Of a DNA stretch of 64,000 nt, positions 1 to 8,317 are shown piece by piece. Both the position numbers and the translations under genes were made by a program. How positions within the stretch are numbered: the first letter of the stretch is position 1; each line of letters begins with the position of its first letter. Location: NCBI RefSeq assembly GCF_003664035.1, contig NZ_RCCK01000010.1, positions 372,001-436,000 on the forward strand, given 5' to 3'. The DNA is from Pedobacter alluvionis (GTDB lineage: Bacteria > Bacteroidota > Bacteroidia > Sphingobacteriales > Sphingobacteriaceae). The notes below the pieces were generated by a model. It was given only the letters and a program-made list of their open reading frames with translations, made no database searches and was not told where the DNA came from.

Positions 1-253
1 GTCTAGCGCAACTCTTGGTACTTAGCCGGAACAAGGCCTGACTTGTGCTTTCGTTAACTCATTAATTGTTCAAATTAAAAAATCTAAAACACCTGGAACC
101 CTTTTGATCAGGCAAAGGAAATGACAACCCAATTATATCTTTGGAATTACTGTTCTTCTCAGTATTTGCTTGTAAATCATTTAAATAGCTGATACTGCTC
201 ATATTTTTAACATGGTTTTTTTACAAACTTTATGCTAATAAACAGAGCGCAAT

Positions 254-1129
254 ATGAAAAAGATCCTGGTACCTGTTGATTTCTCTCCGGCAGCAGAGAA
301 CGCAGCTAATTATGCAACTGATCTGGCCTACAACATTGGGGCGAGGATAGAACTATTCAATGTTTTTCAGGTTCCTGTGGTCTCTCCCGTTGCAGCATCG
401 ATGGTATGGCCTTATCAAGAGTACAGCCAGATGGAAGATGACGCTAAAAAAGCATTGGAGAAATTGCTTCATAAGGTCGAAAAGAAATATGAAGCTGCCT
501 ATCAAGATTATAGCCTTAAACCAGAAGTGTATGCGAGATCTGTTCGTGGAGAAGTGGATGATGAGGTTTATAAATATTTTACCGAATGTAAAATGAACCT
601 TGTTGTAATGGGATTAAACAGTGCAAGCAAGTTCTCCAAAATTTTAATCGGCAGTAATGCCAGAAAAATGATTGAGCGCGAAATACCGCTTTTATTGATC
701 CCCACAGGCTACCAGTTCAGGAAGCCTAAAAAAATTGCTTTCGCCACCGATTTTAGCCACAGTGACATTCCTGTTTTATGTGCGCTTGCCGAATTTGCAA
801 AACCTTTTAATGCCGATATACTCATTATGCATACAGGTAATTCAACATCAGATCCGGCAGTTTACAAAGAAACAATGGAAGGTTTTTTGAATCGGGTTGC
901 CGACAGAGTCAACTATAGAAATATCTACCACAGGCATGTAAACAGTAAGCGGGTTAAGGATGGCCTGGACTGGATAGTAGAAAATGGTCAGATCGATATG
1001 CTAGCGATGGTACACCGGAAACACGGCTTTTTTTATCGCTTGTTTAATGGTAGCTACACGCTGAACATGTCTGATCATATTCAGATCCCGCTTCTGGTTT
1101 TACCGCCTGAACATCGCATTCCGATGTAA
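254..1129 (+). CDS. Tandem-domain universal stress protein (UspA family)
   Basis: This 291-residue cytoplasmic protein has two UspA domains in a row. The first starts at MKKILVPVDFSP and contains the VVMGLNSASKF nucleotide-loop region near residues 118-128. The second starts near residue 155 with KIAFATDFSHSD. Tandem Usp proteins of 270-300 residues are common in Bacteroidota and act in stress or low-oxygen survival, some by binding ATP. The second domain lacks a clear G-2x-G-9x-G loop, so it may not bind nucleotide. The ATG at 254 is preceded by an AT-rich leader. The downstream alcohol dehydrogenase and flavoprotein genes lie close on the same strand, which suggests a small stress or redox operon. 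Confidence 0.93.
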   Translation: MKKILVPVDFSPAAENAANYATDLAYNIGARIELFNVFQVPVVSPVAASMVWPYQEYSQMEDDAKKALEKLLHKVEKKYEAAYQDYSLKPEVYARSVRGEVDDEVYKYFTECKMNLVVMGLNSASKFSKILIGSNARKMIEREIPLLLIPTGYQFRKPKKIAFATDFSHSDIPVLCALAEFAKPFNADILIMHTGNSTSDPAVYKETMEGFLNRVADRVNYRNIYHRHVNSKRVKDGLDWIVENGQIDMLAMVHRKHGFFYRLFNGSYTLNMSDHIQIPLLVLPPEHRIPM

Positions 1130-1186
1130 AGCCGGACGATCATAGTATAAAACTTAATTGTACAAATCTATTCCTAAACCAAAAAC

Positions 1187-2224
1187 ATGTATCCTAAAAC
1201 AATGAAAGCCGCTGTTATCCATCAATATGGAGAACCTCTGGCCATAGAAGAACTTAAGGTAAGACCGCTCAACCAATACGAGATTCTGGTGAAAGTAATT
1301 TCATGTGGTGTATGCCATACCGACCTGCACGCCTGTAATGGAGACTGGCCGGTAAAATCAAAAATGCCATTGGTACCTGGTCATGAAGCCATCGGTTTGG
1401 TAGCCGCTATGGGGCATGATGTTAAAAGTGTTAAAGAAGGCGATGTAGTTGGCGTTCCATGGTTGTATAGTGCCTGTGGCTGTTGCGAATTTTGTTTAAC
1501 AGGTTGGGAAACATTATGCTATGAGCAGCAAAATGGCGGTTATAGTGTTGATGGCGGTTTCGCAGAATATGTAATTGCCGATTCCAGGTATGTTGCCCAT
1601 TTTCCTTCACATGTAAATTTTGCAGAAATGGCACCGATTATTTGTGCCGGGGTTACTGTTTACAAAGGTTTAAAAGAAACCGAAGTAAAAACAGGCGAAT
1701 GGGTTGCTATATCGGGCATTGGCGGACTAGGCCATCTGGGGGTTCAATATGCAAAAGCCATGGGTTTTCAGGTTGCTGCAATTGATGTTTCAAACGATAA
1801 ATTGGAAATGGCCAGAAAATTGGGTGCCGACATTGTAGTTAATGCGCTCGAACAGGATCCCGGGGAATTTCTTAAAAAACAAACAGGGGGAATGCATGGC
1901 GTATTGGTAACTGCTGTATCGCCTATCGCTTTTAGTCAGGGGCTTTCCGCATTGCGCAGAAAAGGTACTTTATCGCTAAATGGATTACCTCCAGGTAGTT
2001 TCGACCTTCCCATATTCGATACTGTGTTGAACAGGATTACCATCAGGGGTTCTATTGTGGGTACGAGAAAAGATATGCAGGAGGCCATCGAATTTGCCGT
2101 AGATGGCAAGGTGAAGGCGCAGATTAAGTCTGCAAAACTGGAAGACATTAATGAAGTATTTGAACAGATGAAAATGGGGGAAATTGAGGGAAGGGTTGTT
2201 TTAGATATTTCGGGAACAGCTTAG
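1187..2224 (+). CDS. adhP: Zinc-dependent alcohol dehydrogenase, AdhP-like
   Basis: This is a 345-residue medium-chain dehydrogenase that oxidises or reduces primary alcohols and aldehydes with NAD(P). Catalytic zinc ligands are visible as Cys40 (in CGVCHTDLHA), His66 with Glu67 (GHE) and a Cys near 153. The structural zinc lobe has four cysteines at 97, 100, 103 and 111. The Rossmann motif SGIGGLGHLG lies near residue 175. The usual family length is 336-345. An in-frame ATG at 1202 (MKAAV) matches the start of E. coli AdhP and is an alternative start. It sits 57 bases after the Usp gene and 30 bases before a PPOX protein, so it is probably co-transcribed. Confidence 0.92.
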   Translation: MYPKTMKAAVIHQYGEPLAIEELKVRPLNQYEILVKVISCGVCHTDLHACNGDWPVKSKMPLVPGHEAIGLVAAMGHDVKSVKEGDVVGVPWLYSACGCCEFCLTGWETLCYEQQNGGYSVDGGFAEYVIADSRYVAHFPSHVNFAEMAPIICAGVTVYKGLKETEVKTGEWVAISGIGGLGHLGVQYAKAMGFQVAAIDVSNDKLEMARKLGADIVVNALEQDPGEFLKKQTGGMHGVLVTAVSPIAFSQGLSALRRKGTLSLNGLPPGSFDLPIFDTVLNRITIRGSIVGTRKDMQEAIEFAVDGKVKAQIKSAKLEDINEVFEQMKMGEIEGRVVLDISGTA

Positions 2225-2254
2225 TAATAAATATTCAACATTAATTTTTGAAAA

Positions 2255-2710
2255 ATGTTAGGAAAATTAGAAGAAGAGGAAGTTGAAAAGCTCCTTAAAG
2301 AGCAATATATAGGTCGTTTAGGCTGCCACGCCCATGGGGTGAGTTACATTGTGCCCATTAATTATGTGTACCGCAGCGGTACAGTTTATGCCCATTCTGC
2401 TCCCGGACAAAAAATCAGGATGATGAGAAGCAACCCACAGGTTTGCTTCCAGATTGACCAGATCCGTGACACCTTTAACTGGAAAAGTGTAGTGTGCTGG
2501 GGCAAATTTGAAGAAATCACCGATACTTCAGAAAAACAAAACGTTTTGCAGGGCATTATCCACCGGATGATGCCCTTAACCAATACACCATCTGAGCAGC
2601 CATCGCATGGCACAGGCAAAACAGATGCGCATGATGAAGAAATTATCGTGTTCAAAATTGTACTGCACCTGAAAACGGGCAGATTTGAGGTTAATGATAG
2701 GAGTAATTGA
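2255..2710 (+). CDS. Pyridoxamine 5'-phosphate oxidase-family flavin-binding protein
   Basis: A 151-residue split-barrel (PPOX-like) protein. The N-terminal helix carries LLKEQYIGRLG, then YIVPINYVY and a GQKIRMMRSNPQVCFQID stretch typical of the FMN- or haem-binding PNPOx-like family. These small proteins usually bind FMN or F420-like cofactors and reduce small molecules. The exact substrate cannot be read from sequence. It is the last gene of the stress/redox group, 30 bases after adhP, and is followed by a hairpin terminator. Confidence 0.88.
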   Translation: MLGKLEEEEVEKLLKEQYIGRLGCHAHGVSYIVPINYVYRSGTVYAHSAPGQKIRMMRSNPQVCFQIDQIRDTFNWKSVVCWGKFEEITDTSEKQNVLQGIIHRMMPLTNTPSEQPSHGTGKTDAHDEEIIVFKIVLHLKTGRFEVNDRSN

Positions 2711-2769
2711 TCCGTTTAAAACAATATGCTCAGTATTTGAATTAGGACAGGATGTTTAAATGAATAAAA

Positions 2770-2791
2770 CCTGAAATCGCATGATTTCAGG
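2770..2791. terminator. Bidirectional hairpin terminator
   Basis: A 9-bp perfect stem CCTGAAATC/GATTTCAGG with a GCAT loop. It is followed on the + strand by a T-rich tail (TTTAGTTTTTT) and on the - strand by TTTTATTC. It lies between the convergent PPOX gene and the magnesium operon, so it can end both. Confidence 0.75.
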
Positions 2792-3095
2792 CTTTAGTTT
2801 TTTCAGGCGGAGAGAGTGGGAATTGAACCCAACCTTTAAATCTCGCTCTATATTGGGTAGGGATGGCTTTTACTGTTCTCGCTGTTGCGATTTGTACATG
2901 ATAGGCTTCGGTATCTACCGTGATTTCCTTTAGCTTTGCCCTTAAAGGATCATGATCTGGAATGATAATGAAATCTCCATGTTGCATTGAGCTTGTAGTT
3001 TCTTCCGGTGCAGCCTGTTGTTTACAGGAACTGGCTATCGCCATAAGGATAATCAAAGCCGGAATGAAAAGGTTATAGTTACTTTTTATTTTCAT
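2787..3095 (-). pseudogene. Truncated RND/CusB-type efflux adaptor lipoprotein
   Basis: The 102-codon frame starts with a lipoprotein signal (lipobox ASSC, Cys at about residue 24). It continues with a segment ending TVKAIPTQYRA that looks like the N-terminal strand of periplasmic adaptor proteins of metal RND pumps (CzcB/CusB type, normally about 350-420 residues). After PTQYRA the similarity stops. The last codons read through a tRNA-Ser 3' fragment and the terminator hairpin. This is therefore probably a gene remnant joined to a tRNA scar, not a complete protein. A short secreted lipoprotein may still be made. Its ATG lies inside the end of the 49-residue membrane ORF, so translation could be coupled. 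Confidence 0.6.
2806..2834 (-). other. Remnant of a tRNA-Ser 3' end (possible attachment-site scar)
   Basis: Read on the - strand, this gives a T-arm with the invariant GTTCAAT loop flanked by GG/CC pairs, then TCTCTCC and a G discriminator. This is the 3' half-acceptor layout of a serine tRNA. It resembles the end of the intact tRNA-Ser(UGA) at 25109-25195. No D-arm, anticodon arm or 5' acceptor strand is present upstream. Such 3' tRNA ends are typical att sites of integrative elements. Confidence 0.55.
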
Positions 3096-3228
3096 ATTGA
3101 TCTGTTTGCTTTATTGAATGTTTATTGCTGTTGTGGAAATGATATTCCAGCCAGTCTGCCAGGGCAACCATTAGGATGAGGTATATAATGGCCATCATCC
3201 AAAGTTTATTGGAGCGGGTTAAAGCCAT
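3079..3228 (-). CDS. 49-residue single-pass membrane peptide overlapping mgtA
   Basis: This short ORF begins at ATG 3228, ten bases inside the 3' end of mgtA, and stops at 3079 inside the next frame. The product begins MALTRSNKLW, continues with one hydrophobic helix (MMAIIYLILMVALA, about residues 11-24) and ends in a hydrophilic tail rich in Asn, His and Lys. The start overlap suggests translational coupling to MgtA. Small membrane peptides often accompany P-type ATPases (KdpF for KdpB; MgtS and MgtR for MgtA). No sequence similarity to those is claimed. The role is inferred from size, topology and position. Confidence 0.6.
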   Translation of the reverse strand: MALTRSNKLWMMAIIYLILMVALADWLEYHFHNSNKHSIKQTDQYENKK

Positions 3229-5924
3229 TGGTTAAATTTTTTGATATACAGGGTTTTAATGAATTGTGTGAGCACGCAGTACGCAGCCAATATGCCGATT
3301 AACCATGGGAAATAGGTAATTGGTAATGGTTCCATTTTTAGTGAAGCCGCAAATGGAGAAAAAGGAATAAAGATTCCGATAACCATAATGAGCGAGGTAA
3401 GCGCCACCACAGGCGTAGTTGCCCAGCTTTGTATAAAAGGGATCTTCCGTGTACGGATCATGTGTACAATCAGGGTCTGAGATAATAAACCTTCTATGAA
3501 CCAGCCACTTTGAAACAGCTGTTGGTGCTGGGGGCTGTTGGCTTTAAACACGAAGAACATCACGGCAAACATGGCATAATCAAAGATGGAGCTGATTGGG
3601 CCGATGTACAGCATAAACCTCCTGATTCCTGAAGCATCCCATTTCTTAGGTTCTTTGATAAAATCATCATCCATTTTGTCCCAGGGAATCGAGATCTGTG
3701 ATACATCATACAATAAGTTCTGGATCAGGATCTGCACCGGAAGCATAGGTAAGAAAGGCAGAAATGCACTTGCACCCAACATGCTGAACATATTGCCAAA
3801 ATTGCTGCTGGCCGTCATTTTGATGTACTTAATAATGTTTCCGAAAGTTCTCCGTCCGTAGATTACTCCTTTACGTAAAACCATCAGGTCCTTTTCGAGC
3901 AGGATGATATCGGCACTTTCTTTTGCAATATCAACTGCTGTATCCACGCTGATACCCACATCGGCATCCCTTAAGGCTACAGCATCATTGATTCCATCGC
4001 CCATAAAACCCACGGTATGGCCTTTTGCCTGCAGTATTTTAACTACTCTTGATTTTTGGATGGGACTGAGTTTTGCCAGAATGGAAACATCAGCAATTTG
4101 TTCCTGTAGCTCCTGATCGCTCATTTTTTCCATTTCGGTACCCAGTAATATCCTGTTGTAAGGAATACCTACATCCCTACAGATTTTTTTGGTTACAATT
4201 TCATTGTCGCCTGTAAGTACCTTAATATTAACGCCCAGGTTCTGCAGGGCCTCAATCGCAGTTTTTGCAGAAGGTTTTGCAGGGTCAAGAAATCCGATAA
4301 AACCGGTCAGGATCATCTGATCTTCGTCTATTACAGAATAGTTCAAAGCCCTATCGTCAAACTCACGGATAGCAACCAGTAAAACCCTTAAGCCTTCTGC
4401 GTTTAATTTTTTTGAGGTGTTCAGAATCATCTGCCTTGTGTTTTCATCCATAGGCATTACTTTATCCGATTCGATATGCAATTGCTTATCATCGCCCGGG
4501 TTAAAAGTATGGCTGCATAGATCGAGCATTTCTTCAACCGCACCTTTGCAGATGAGCAGGTGCCTGCCATTGCGCTGTTTTAAAACCACCGACATTCTGC
4601 GTCTTTGGAAATCAAAAGGGATTTCATCAACTTTTAAAAAGCTTTCTTCAACTTTCAGGTAATCATGAAGTTCTACATGCTCCAGTACAGCAACATCAAG
4701 CAGGTTTTTTAAGCCCGTTTGGTGAAAACTATTCAGGTAGGCCCATTTTAAAACCTCTTCATCATCATCACCAAAAATATTCAGGTGCCGTTCCAGTACA
4801 ATTTTATCCATGGTCAGTGTTCCGGTTTTGTCTGTGCAGAGCACATCCATTGCACCAATATTCTGTATGGCATTAAGGCGTTTAATAATCACTTTATGCT
4901 TGCTCATATTCACTGCGCCTTTTGCCAGGTTAGCAGTCACAATCATGGGCAGCATCTCTGGCGTTAAGCCTACAGCCACCGCAATGGCAAAAAGTAAAGC
5001 ATCCCACCAGTTTCCTTTTACCAGCCCATTAATCAAGAAGATAAGGGGCACCATCACCACCATAAAGCTGATGAGCAGGTAGCTTACCTTGTTTACCCCT
5101 TTATCGAAACTGGTTTCGGCCCGTTTACCTACAATTTCTTTGCTTAATGAGCCGAAATAAGTTTGGTTTCCGGTATTTACCACTATGGCGGTAGCGAAGC
5201 CACTCACTACATTGGTACCCATAAAACAGATATTATCAAGCTCAAACAGCGGTTTTTTTTCCGCATTTCGTATAACCAGATTTCTTTTTTCAACAGGTAG
5301 GGCTTCTCCGGTAAGCATAGACTGGCTAACAAAAAGATCTTTTGATTGTATAATCCGGCAATCGGCGGGGATCATATCCCCTGCAGAAAGTATGATGATA
5401 TCGCCTGGTACCAACTTTTTGATGTCCACTTCTTTTTTGCCTACAAGTTTTCTTAAAACAGTAGCGGTAGTTTTAACCATACTTTTAAGCTGCTCGGCAG
5501 CACGGTTGCTCCGGTACTCCTGAGAAAAGCGCAACAGGGAGCTGGCCAGTACCATAATACCCACCATGGTAACGGTTTTGTAGTCTTCCATTCCCGTAGG
5601 GGCCAGCCAAACATCGAGGATGAAAGATATGATGGCAATGATGAGCAGTATACCTATAAAAGGATTTATAAAAGCCTGTAAAAGCTGTTTAACCCATGTA
5701 GGCGCTTTCTCATGGTGTACCTCATTTAAGCCAAAGTGGTTTAACCTTTCCTTTGATTGAATGGCCGAAAGCCCCTCCTCGCTACTTTCGAGAATGGCAA
5801 AATAAAAGTTATGGTCTGCTCTTGAAATATTTTGTAGTTTGGTACCCGCCGCTTCCTGGTTGTTATTTAACCATGTTTTTCTGTGCTCGGGAAGGATTCT
5901 TTTGATTTCTTTTGCAACTGTCAT
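3219..5924 (-). CDS. mgtA: Magnesium-transporting P-type ATPase
   Basis: The 901-residue protein matches the P3B Mg2+ importer MgtA/MgtB (about 900 residues). It has an N-terminal cation-ATPase domain, paired membrane helices near 88-135, the actuator motif TGEALP (205-210), the helix motif GLTPEMLP (319-326), the phosphorylation site DKTGT with Asp365, the hinge GDGIND, and a C-terminal block of six membrane helices. PEMLP and the C-terminal helix arrangement favour magnesium over calcium or potassium. It imports Mg2+ across the inner membrane when external Mg2+ is low. It follows mgtC by 34 bases in one operon and overlaps a small membrane peptide downstream. Confidence 0.95.
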   Translation of the reverse strand: MTVAKEIKRILPEHRKTWLNNNQEAAGTKLQNISRADHNFYFAILESSEEGLSAIQSKERLNHFGLNEVHHEKAPTWVKQLLQAFINPFIGILLIIAIISFILDVWLAPTGMEDYKTVTMVGIMVLASSLLRFSQEYRSNRAAEQLKSMVKTTATVLRKLVGKKEVDIKKLVPGDIIILSAGDMIPADCRIIQSKDLFVSQSMLTGEALPVEKRNLVIRNAEKKPLFELDNICFMGTNVVSGFATAIVVNTGNQTYFGSLSKEIVGKRAETSFDKGVNKVSYLLISFMVVMVPLIFLINGLVKGNWWDALLFAIAVAVGLTPEMLPMIVTANLAKGAVNMSKHKVIIKRLNAIQNIGAMDVLCTDKTGTLTMDKIVLERHLNIFGDDDEEVLKWAYLNSFHQTGLKNLLDVAVLEHVELHDYLKVEESFLKVDEIPFDFQRRRMSVVLKQRNGRHLLICKGAVEEMLDLCSHTFNPGDDKQLHIESDKVMPMDENTRQMILNTSKKLNAEGLRVLLVAIREFDDRALNYSVIDEDQMILTGFIGFLDPAKPSAKTAIEALQNLGVNIKVLTGDNEIVTKKICRDVGIPYNRILLGTEMEKMSDQELQEQIADVSILAKLSPIQKSRVVKILQAKGHTVGFMGDGINDAVALRDADVGISVDTAVDIAKESADIILLEKDLMVLRKGVIYGRRTFGNIIKYIKMTASSNFGNMFSMLGASAFLPFLPMLPVQILIQNLLYDVSQISIPWDKMDDDFIKEPKKWDASGIRRFMLYIGPISSIFDYAMFAVMFFVFKANSPQHQQLFQSGWFIEGLLSQTLIVHMIRTRKIPFIQSWATTPVVALTSLIMVIGIFIPFSPFAASLKMEPLPITYFPWLIGILAAYCVLTQFIKTLYIKKFNQWL

Positions 5925-5958
5925 CTGTGTTGTTTATTAAGGATGGTAATTCAATTGT

Positions 5959-6660
5959 TTATAAGTCATTTTCGTCGCCGGCCTTGTTCCAGCTGACCTC
6001 AGAAACCTGCTGTTCTATGGTTAAGCGGCCCGCGATTTTTTCCATCGACGCATCTTCATTGTTATTGGCAAATATTTCGGCCGTAATAATGGCGGTTACC
6101 GGGTTTTCACCATCGGTGCTTTTTAACGATCTGAGTAAAAGCTTACTGTCGTTGCCGGTAAACTGTAGCAGCAAAACGCGGACATGGTTTTCTACATCCT
6201 GTCTGCATTTAATAATAAGTACATAAGGCACTGGGACATGCGTGTTTTTTAAAGGCAGGCGGCTTAGTTTTACGCCAACAGGGCGCATAAATACATGGGT
6301 GAGAATAACGAAAGTGGTAAAAATGCCAGCTTCAGGAAGAAGTCCTATTCCACAGGATGCGCCAACGGCTGCAGAGCACCATAAAGTTGCTGCAGTATTT
6401 AACCCACGCACGTTAAGTCCATCTTTCATGATGACTCCCGCACCAAGAAAGCCAATGCCACTAACTACGTAAGAGATTACCCTACCGGCAGCGTCTCCAC
6501 CTTCCTTTACGCCTAAGGAAACAAACATGCAGGCACCAAAGCAAACGAGCATATTGGTCCTTAATCCAGCCATCCTTTGGCGCCATTGGCGTTCTGTGCC
6601 GATAGCGGCACCCAACATAAAAGCTATTGTTATTCTGAGGGTGAATTCAAAAAGTGTCAT
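5959..6660 (-). CDS. mgtC: MgtC/SapB family membrane protein
   Basis: A 233-residue protein. It starts with four or five membrane helices carrying the MgtC core (TLRITIAFMLGAAIGTERQW, then GFLGAGVIMKDG and TAATLWCSAAVG). A cytoplasmic ACT-like C-terminal domain of about 90 residues follows. In enterobacteria MgtC supports growth in low Mg2+ and in macrophages by acting on the F-ATPase. The role in Bacteroidota is less studied. The start ATG at 6660 lies in the 3' arm of a strong hairpin and follows a leader ORF, so translation is probably controlled. It is the first large gene of the mgtC-mgtA operon. Confidence 0.93.
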   Translation of the reverse strand: MTLFEFTLRITIAFMLGAAIGTERQWRQRMAGLRTNMLVCFGACMFVSLGVKEGGDAAGRVISYVVSGIGFLGAGVIMKDGLNVRGLNTAATLWCSAAVGASCGIGLLPEAGIFTTFVILTHVFMRPVGVKLSRLPLKNTHVPVPYVLIIKCRQDVENHVRVLLLQFTGNDSKLLLRSLKSTDGENPVTAIITAEIFANNNEDASMEKIAGRLTIEQQVSEVSWNKAGDENDL

Positions 6661-6704
6661 AAATTTCTTTTCTATGCCCCAAACCGGGCATAAAAGAAAT
6701 TTAT
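6659..6704 (-). promoter_or_regulatory. Start-masking hairpin in the mgtC leader
   Basis: A 13-bp AT-rich stem (ATAAATTTCTTTT with AAAAGAAATTTAT) is stacked on a 6-bp stem (ATGCCC with GGGCAT). The loop is GGTTTG, and a 2-base bulge lies in the 3' arm. The 3' arm covers the ribosome-binding region and the first two bases of the mgtC ATG. The 5' arm starts at the stop codon of the leader ORF. The GGGGC of the 3' arm can also pair with two GCCCC blocks inside the leader ORF, giving mutually exclusive folds. No U-tract follows, so control of translation is more likely than intrinsic termination. Confidence 0.72.
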
Positions 6705-6763
6705 GCCTGAGGGGCGGTTAAACCATTAATTGTTGTTGTTTTGAAATAGGGGCCTGCGTCCAT
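6701..6763 (-). CDS. Putative 20-residue leader peptide of mgtCA
   Basis: The ORF MDAGPYFKTTTINGLTAPQA begins at ATG 6763, about 20 bases after the predicted transcription start. Its TAA (6703-6701) lies in the base of the hairpin that covers the mgtC start. Pro codons occur at positions 5 and 18 and an Asp at position 2. Leader peptides MgtL and MgtP of Salmonella sense Mg2+ or proline and use Pro/Asp codons to slow or destabilise ribosomes. This peptide has no sequence similarity to them, so the comparison is by architecture only. It is too short to support by composition. Confidence 0.45.
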   Translation of the reverse strand: MDAGPYFKTTTINGLTAPQA

Positions 6764-6786
6764 TATTGTTCTTTTTTATTGTGCTG

Positions 6787-6794
6787 CAAAAGTA
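6787..6794 (-). promoter_or_regulatory. Predicted Bacteroidota -7 promoter element for mgtCA
   Basis: On the - strand TACTTTTG exactly matches the Bacteroidota -7 consensus TAnnTTTG. It lies 23 bases before the leader peptide ATG. The same octamer precedes tRNA-Ser in this window. A TTTG -33 box at the ideal spacing is not present, so basal activity may be low or activator-dependent. Confidence 0.5.
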
Positions 6795-6923
6795 GAAAAT
6801 GCCTTCTAAAGAGGCTGTTAGAAGAGAAACAGAAATTTATTAGAAATTCATTAGAAAAGATCGGGCAGTTAGCTTATCCGAGGCGGAAAACCAATAAGGA
6901 TCAATACAAATAATGCAGGATTA

Positions 6924-8291
6924 CTAAAGATGTGGGATATCAATCCTGAACGTGCTGCCCTTGTTTACAATTGAATTGAGCTGTATAGTTCCCTGATGCA
7001 TAGAAATGATTTTTTGGCTGAGCGATAGCCCTATTCCATTTCCTGAGCTAAAGTCTTTGTTTTTACCCCTGTAAAAAGCGGTAAAAATGTTTGGTATATC
7101 TTCAGGAGGGATTCCTATTCCGGTATCTTTAAAACTTAAACTGATTCGTGTAGCATTAAAATCAATTTCTATGGTGCACAAGTGATTTGGAGAAAACTTG
7201 CAGGCATTTTCCATCACGTTAATAAACGCCACTTTCAATAAATACTCGTTCCCGTTAATTAAGATATCATCATCATCCTCAATTTCGCGGGCAAACTGAA
7301 CATCAACTTTATAATTTTCACTGATTTTAAGTACGGTTTCCCTGGCTTCCATTAAGAGTTCGTCTGCACGGAATTTTTTCTTGCTTACGGTGTTCCGATC
7401 ATAACTGGCTTTTGCAAGATCGAGCAGGCCATTTGAGAGCTTTGCCAAACTTTGAGCATCATTTAGTGAAAGTTTGATGATTTCTTTATACTCATCCGTA
7501 TTGCGTTCTCTAATCAGCGCCAGTTGTAGTTCGCCTATAATTGTTGATAATGGTGTGCGGAGTTCGTGGGAGATATTGCTGACAAAACTTTTCTGACTAT
7601 CGAAAGATTGCTCCAGACGATCGAGCATACCGTTAAAGGTATGTGCCAGTTCGCCAATCTCATCTTTTTGGTTTTTTACCTGAACGCGGTTATACAGATT
7701 GGTCGCCGTAATTTGAGCTACCTTATCTACAATTTCGGTTACAGGTTTTAATGCCCTGCTAACAAAGTAATAGCCAGCGGCAATAGTTAAACTGATGATG
7801 ATGATAAAAGAAACAATTAAAGCATATTTAAGCGCTTGCAAACGGTTTAAGCCATACTGGTCGCTAGCAGCTGCTGTGATTACATAGGTTTTTTGATGGT
7901 GCTCATAGAGCAGGCCTACCACCTGTAACGAACCCTGATCGAAGGTAATTTCTTTTTCCTGCACAATCTGATCGATCATTTTTCGTGTTTCCTTAACCTT
8001 GTCTATCTGTACCGCATCATGGTAAAGGAGGTGAAACGAGGTGTCGTATATTGCTACCTCTTCTTCAAAAAGCGAATTGGGCGTAGTTTTATAAATGAGC
8101 TGTAATACTGCTGCAGGTACTTTTGCATCAAAAAGCAGGTTAGCTTTTGTAATTGCTTCTCTTTTTAGCTGTTTATAATACTGGTCTTTTCTGGTCTTTG
8201 CAGAGTAGATATAAATAAATATCGCAAAGGCGAGGAGCAGCGAGGCAAAAAGCGTGAGAAATAACAACAAAAGTTTTACCCTTATTTTCAT
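6924..8291 (-). CDS. Membrane sensor histidine kinase (HAMP-HisKA-HATPase)
   Basis: A 455-residue kinase with a membrane helix at 7-30 and a periplasmic sensor segment at about 31-155. A second helix (157-177) leads to HAMP (about 178-232), then HisKA with the phosphorylated His242 in SNISHELRTPLS, then an HATPase domain with N, DTGIGIP and GNGIGLSLS boxes. It lies 26 bases downstream of its OmpR-type regulator and is co-directional with the mgtCA operon that follows. The signal is unknown. The periplasmic part carries an acidic run (FEEE), but this is not enough to call it PhoQ-like. Confidence 0.92.
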   Translation of the reverse strand: MKIRVKLLLLFLTLFASLLLAFAIFIYIYSAKTRKDQYYKQLKREAITKANLLFDAKVPAAVLQLIYKTTPNSLFEEEVAIYDTSFHLLYHDAVQIDKVKETRKMIDQIVQEKEITFDQGSLQVVGLLYEHHQKTYVITAAASDQYGLNRLQALKYALIVSFIIIISLTIAAGYYFVSRALKPVTEIVDKVAQITATNLYNRVQVKNQKDEIGELAHTFNGMLDRLEQSFDSQKSFVSNISHELRTPLSTIIGELQLALIRERNTDEYKEIIKLSLNDAQSLAKLSNGLLDLAKASYDRNTVSKKKFRADELLMEARETVLKISENYKVDVQFAREIEDDDDILINGNEYLLKVAFINVMENACKFSPNHLCTIEIDFNATRISLSFKDTGIGIPPEDIPNIFTAFYRGKNKDFSSGNGIGLSLSQKIISMHQGTIQLNSIVNKGSTFRIDIPHL

Positions 8292-8317
8292 ATTTGAGTT
8301 TTAATGGTAACAATGTT

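Noticed and set aside
5185..5523. Open frame antisense to mgtA
   Set aside because: Overlaps conserved ATPase motifs on the other strand and has no recognisable product.
6661..6786. M-box type magnesium riboswitch in the mgtC leader
   Set aside because: The leader is too short for the M-box aptamer and lacks its conserved L-shaped core. A leader ORF plus one stem explains the sequence better.
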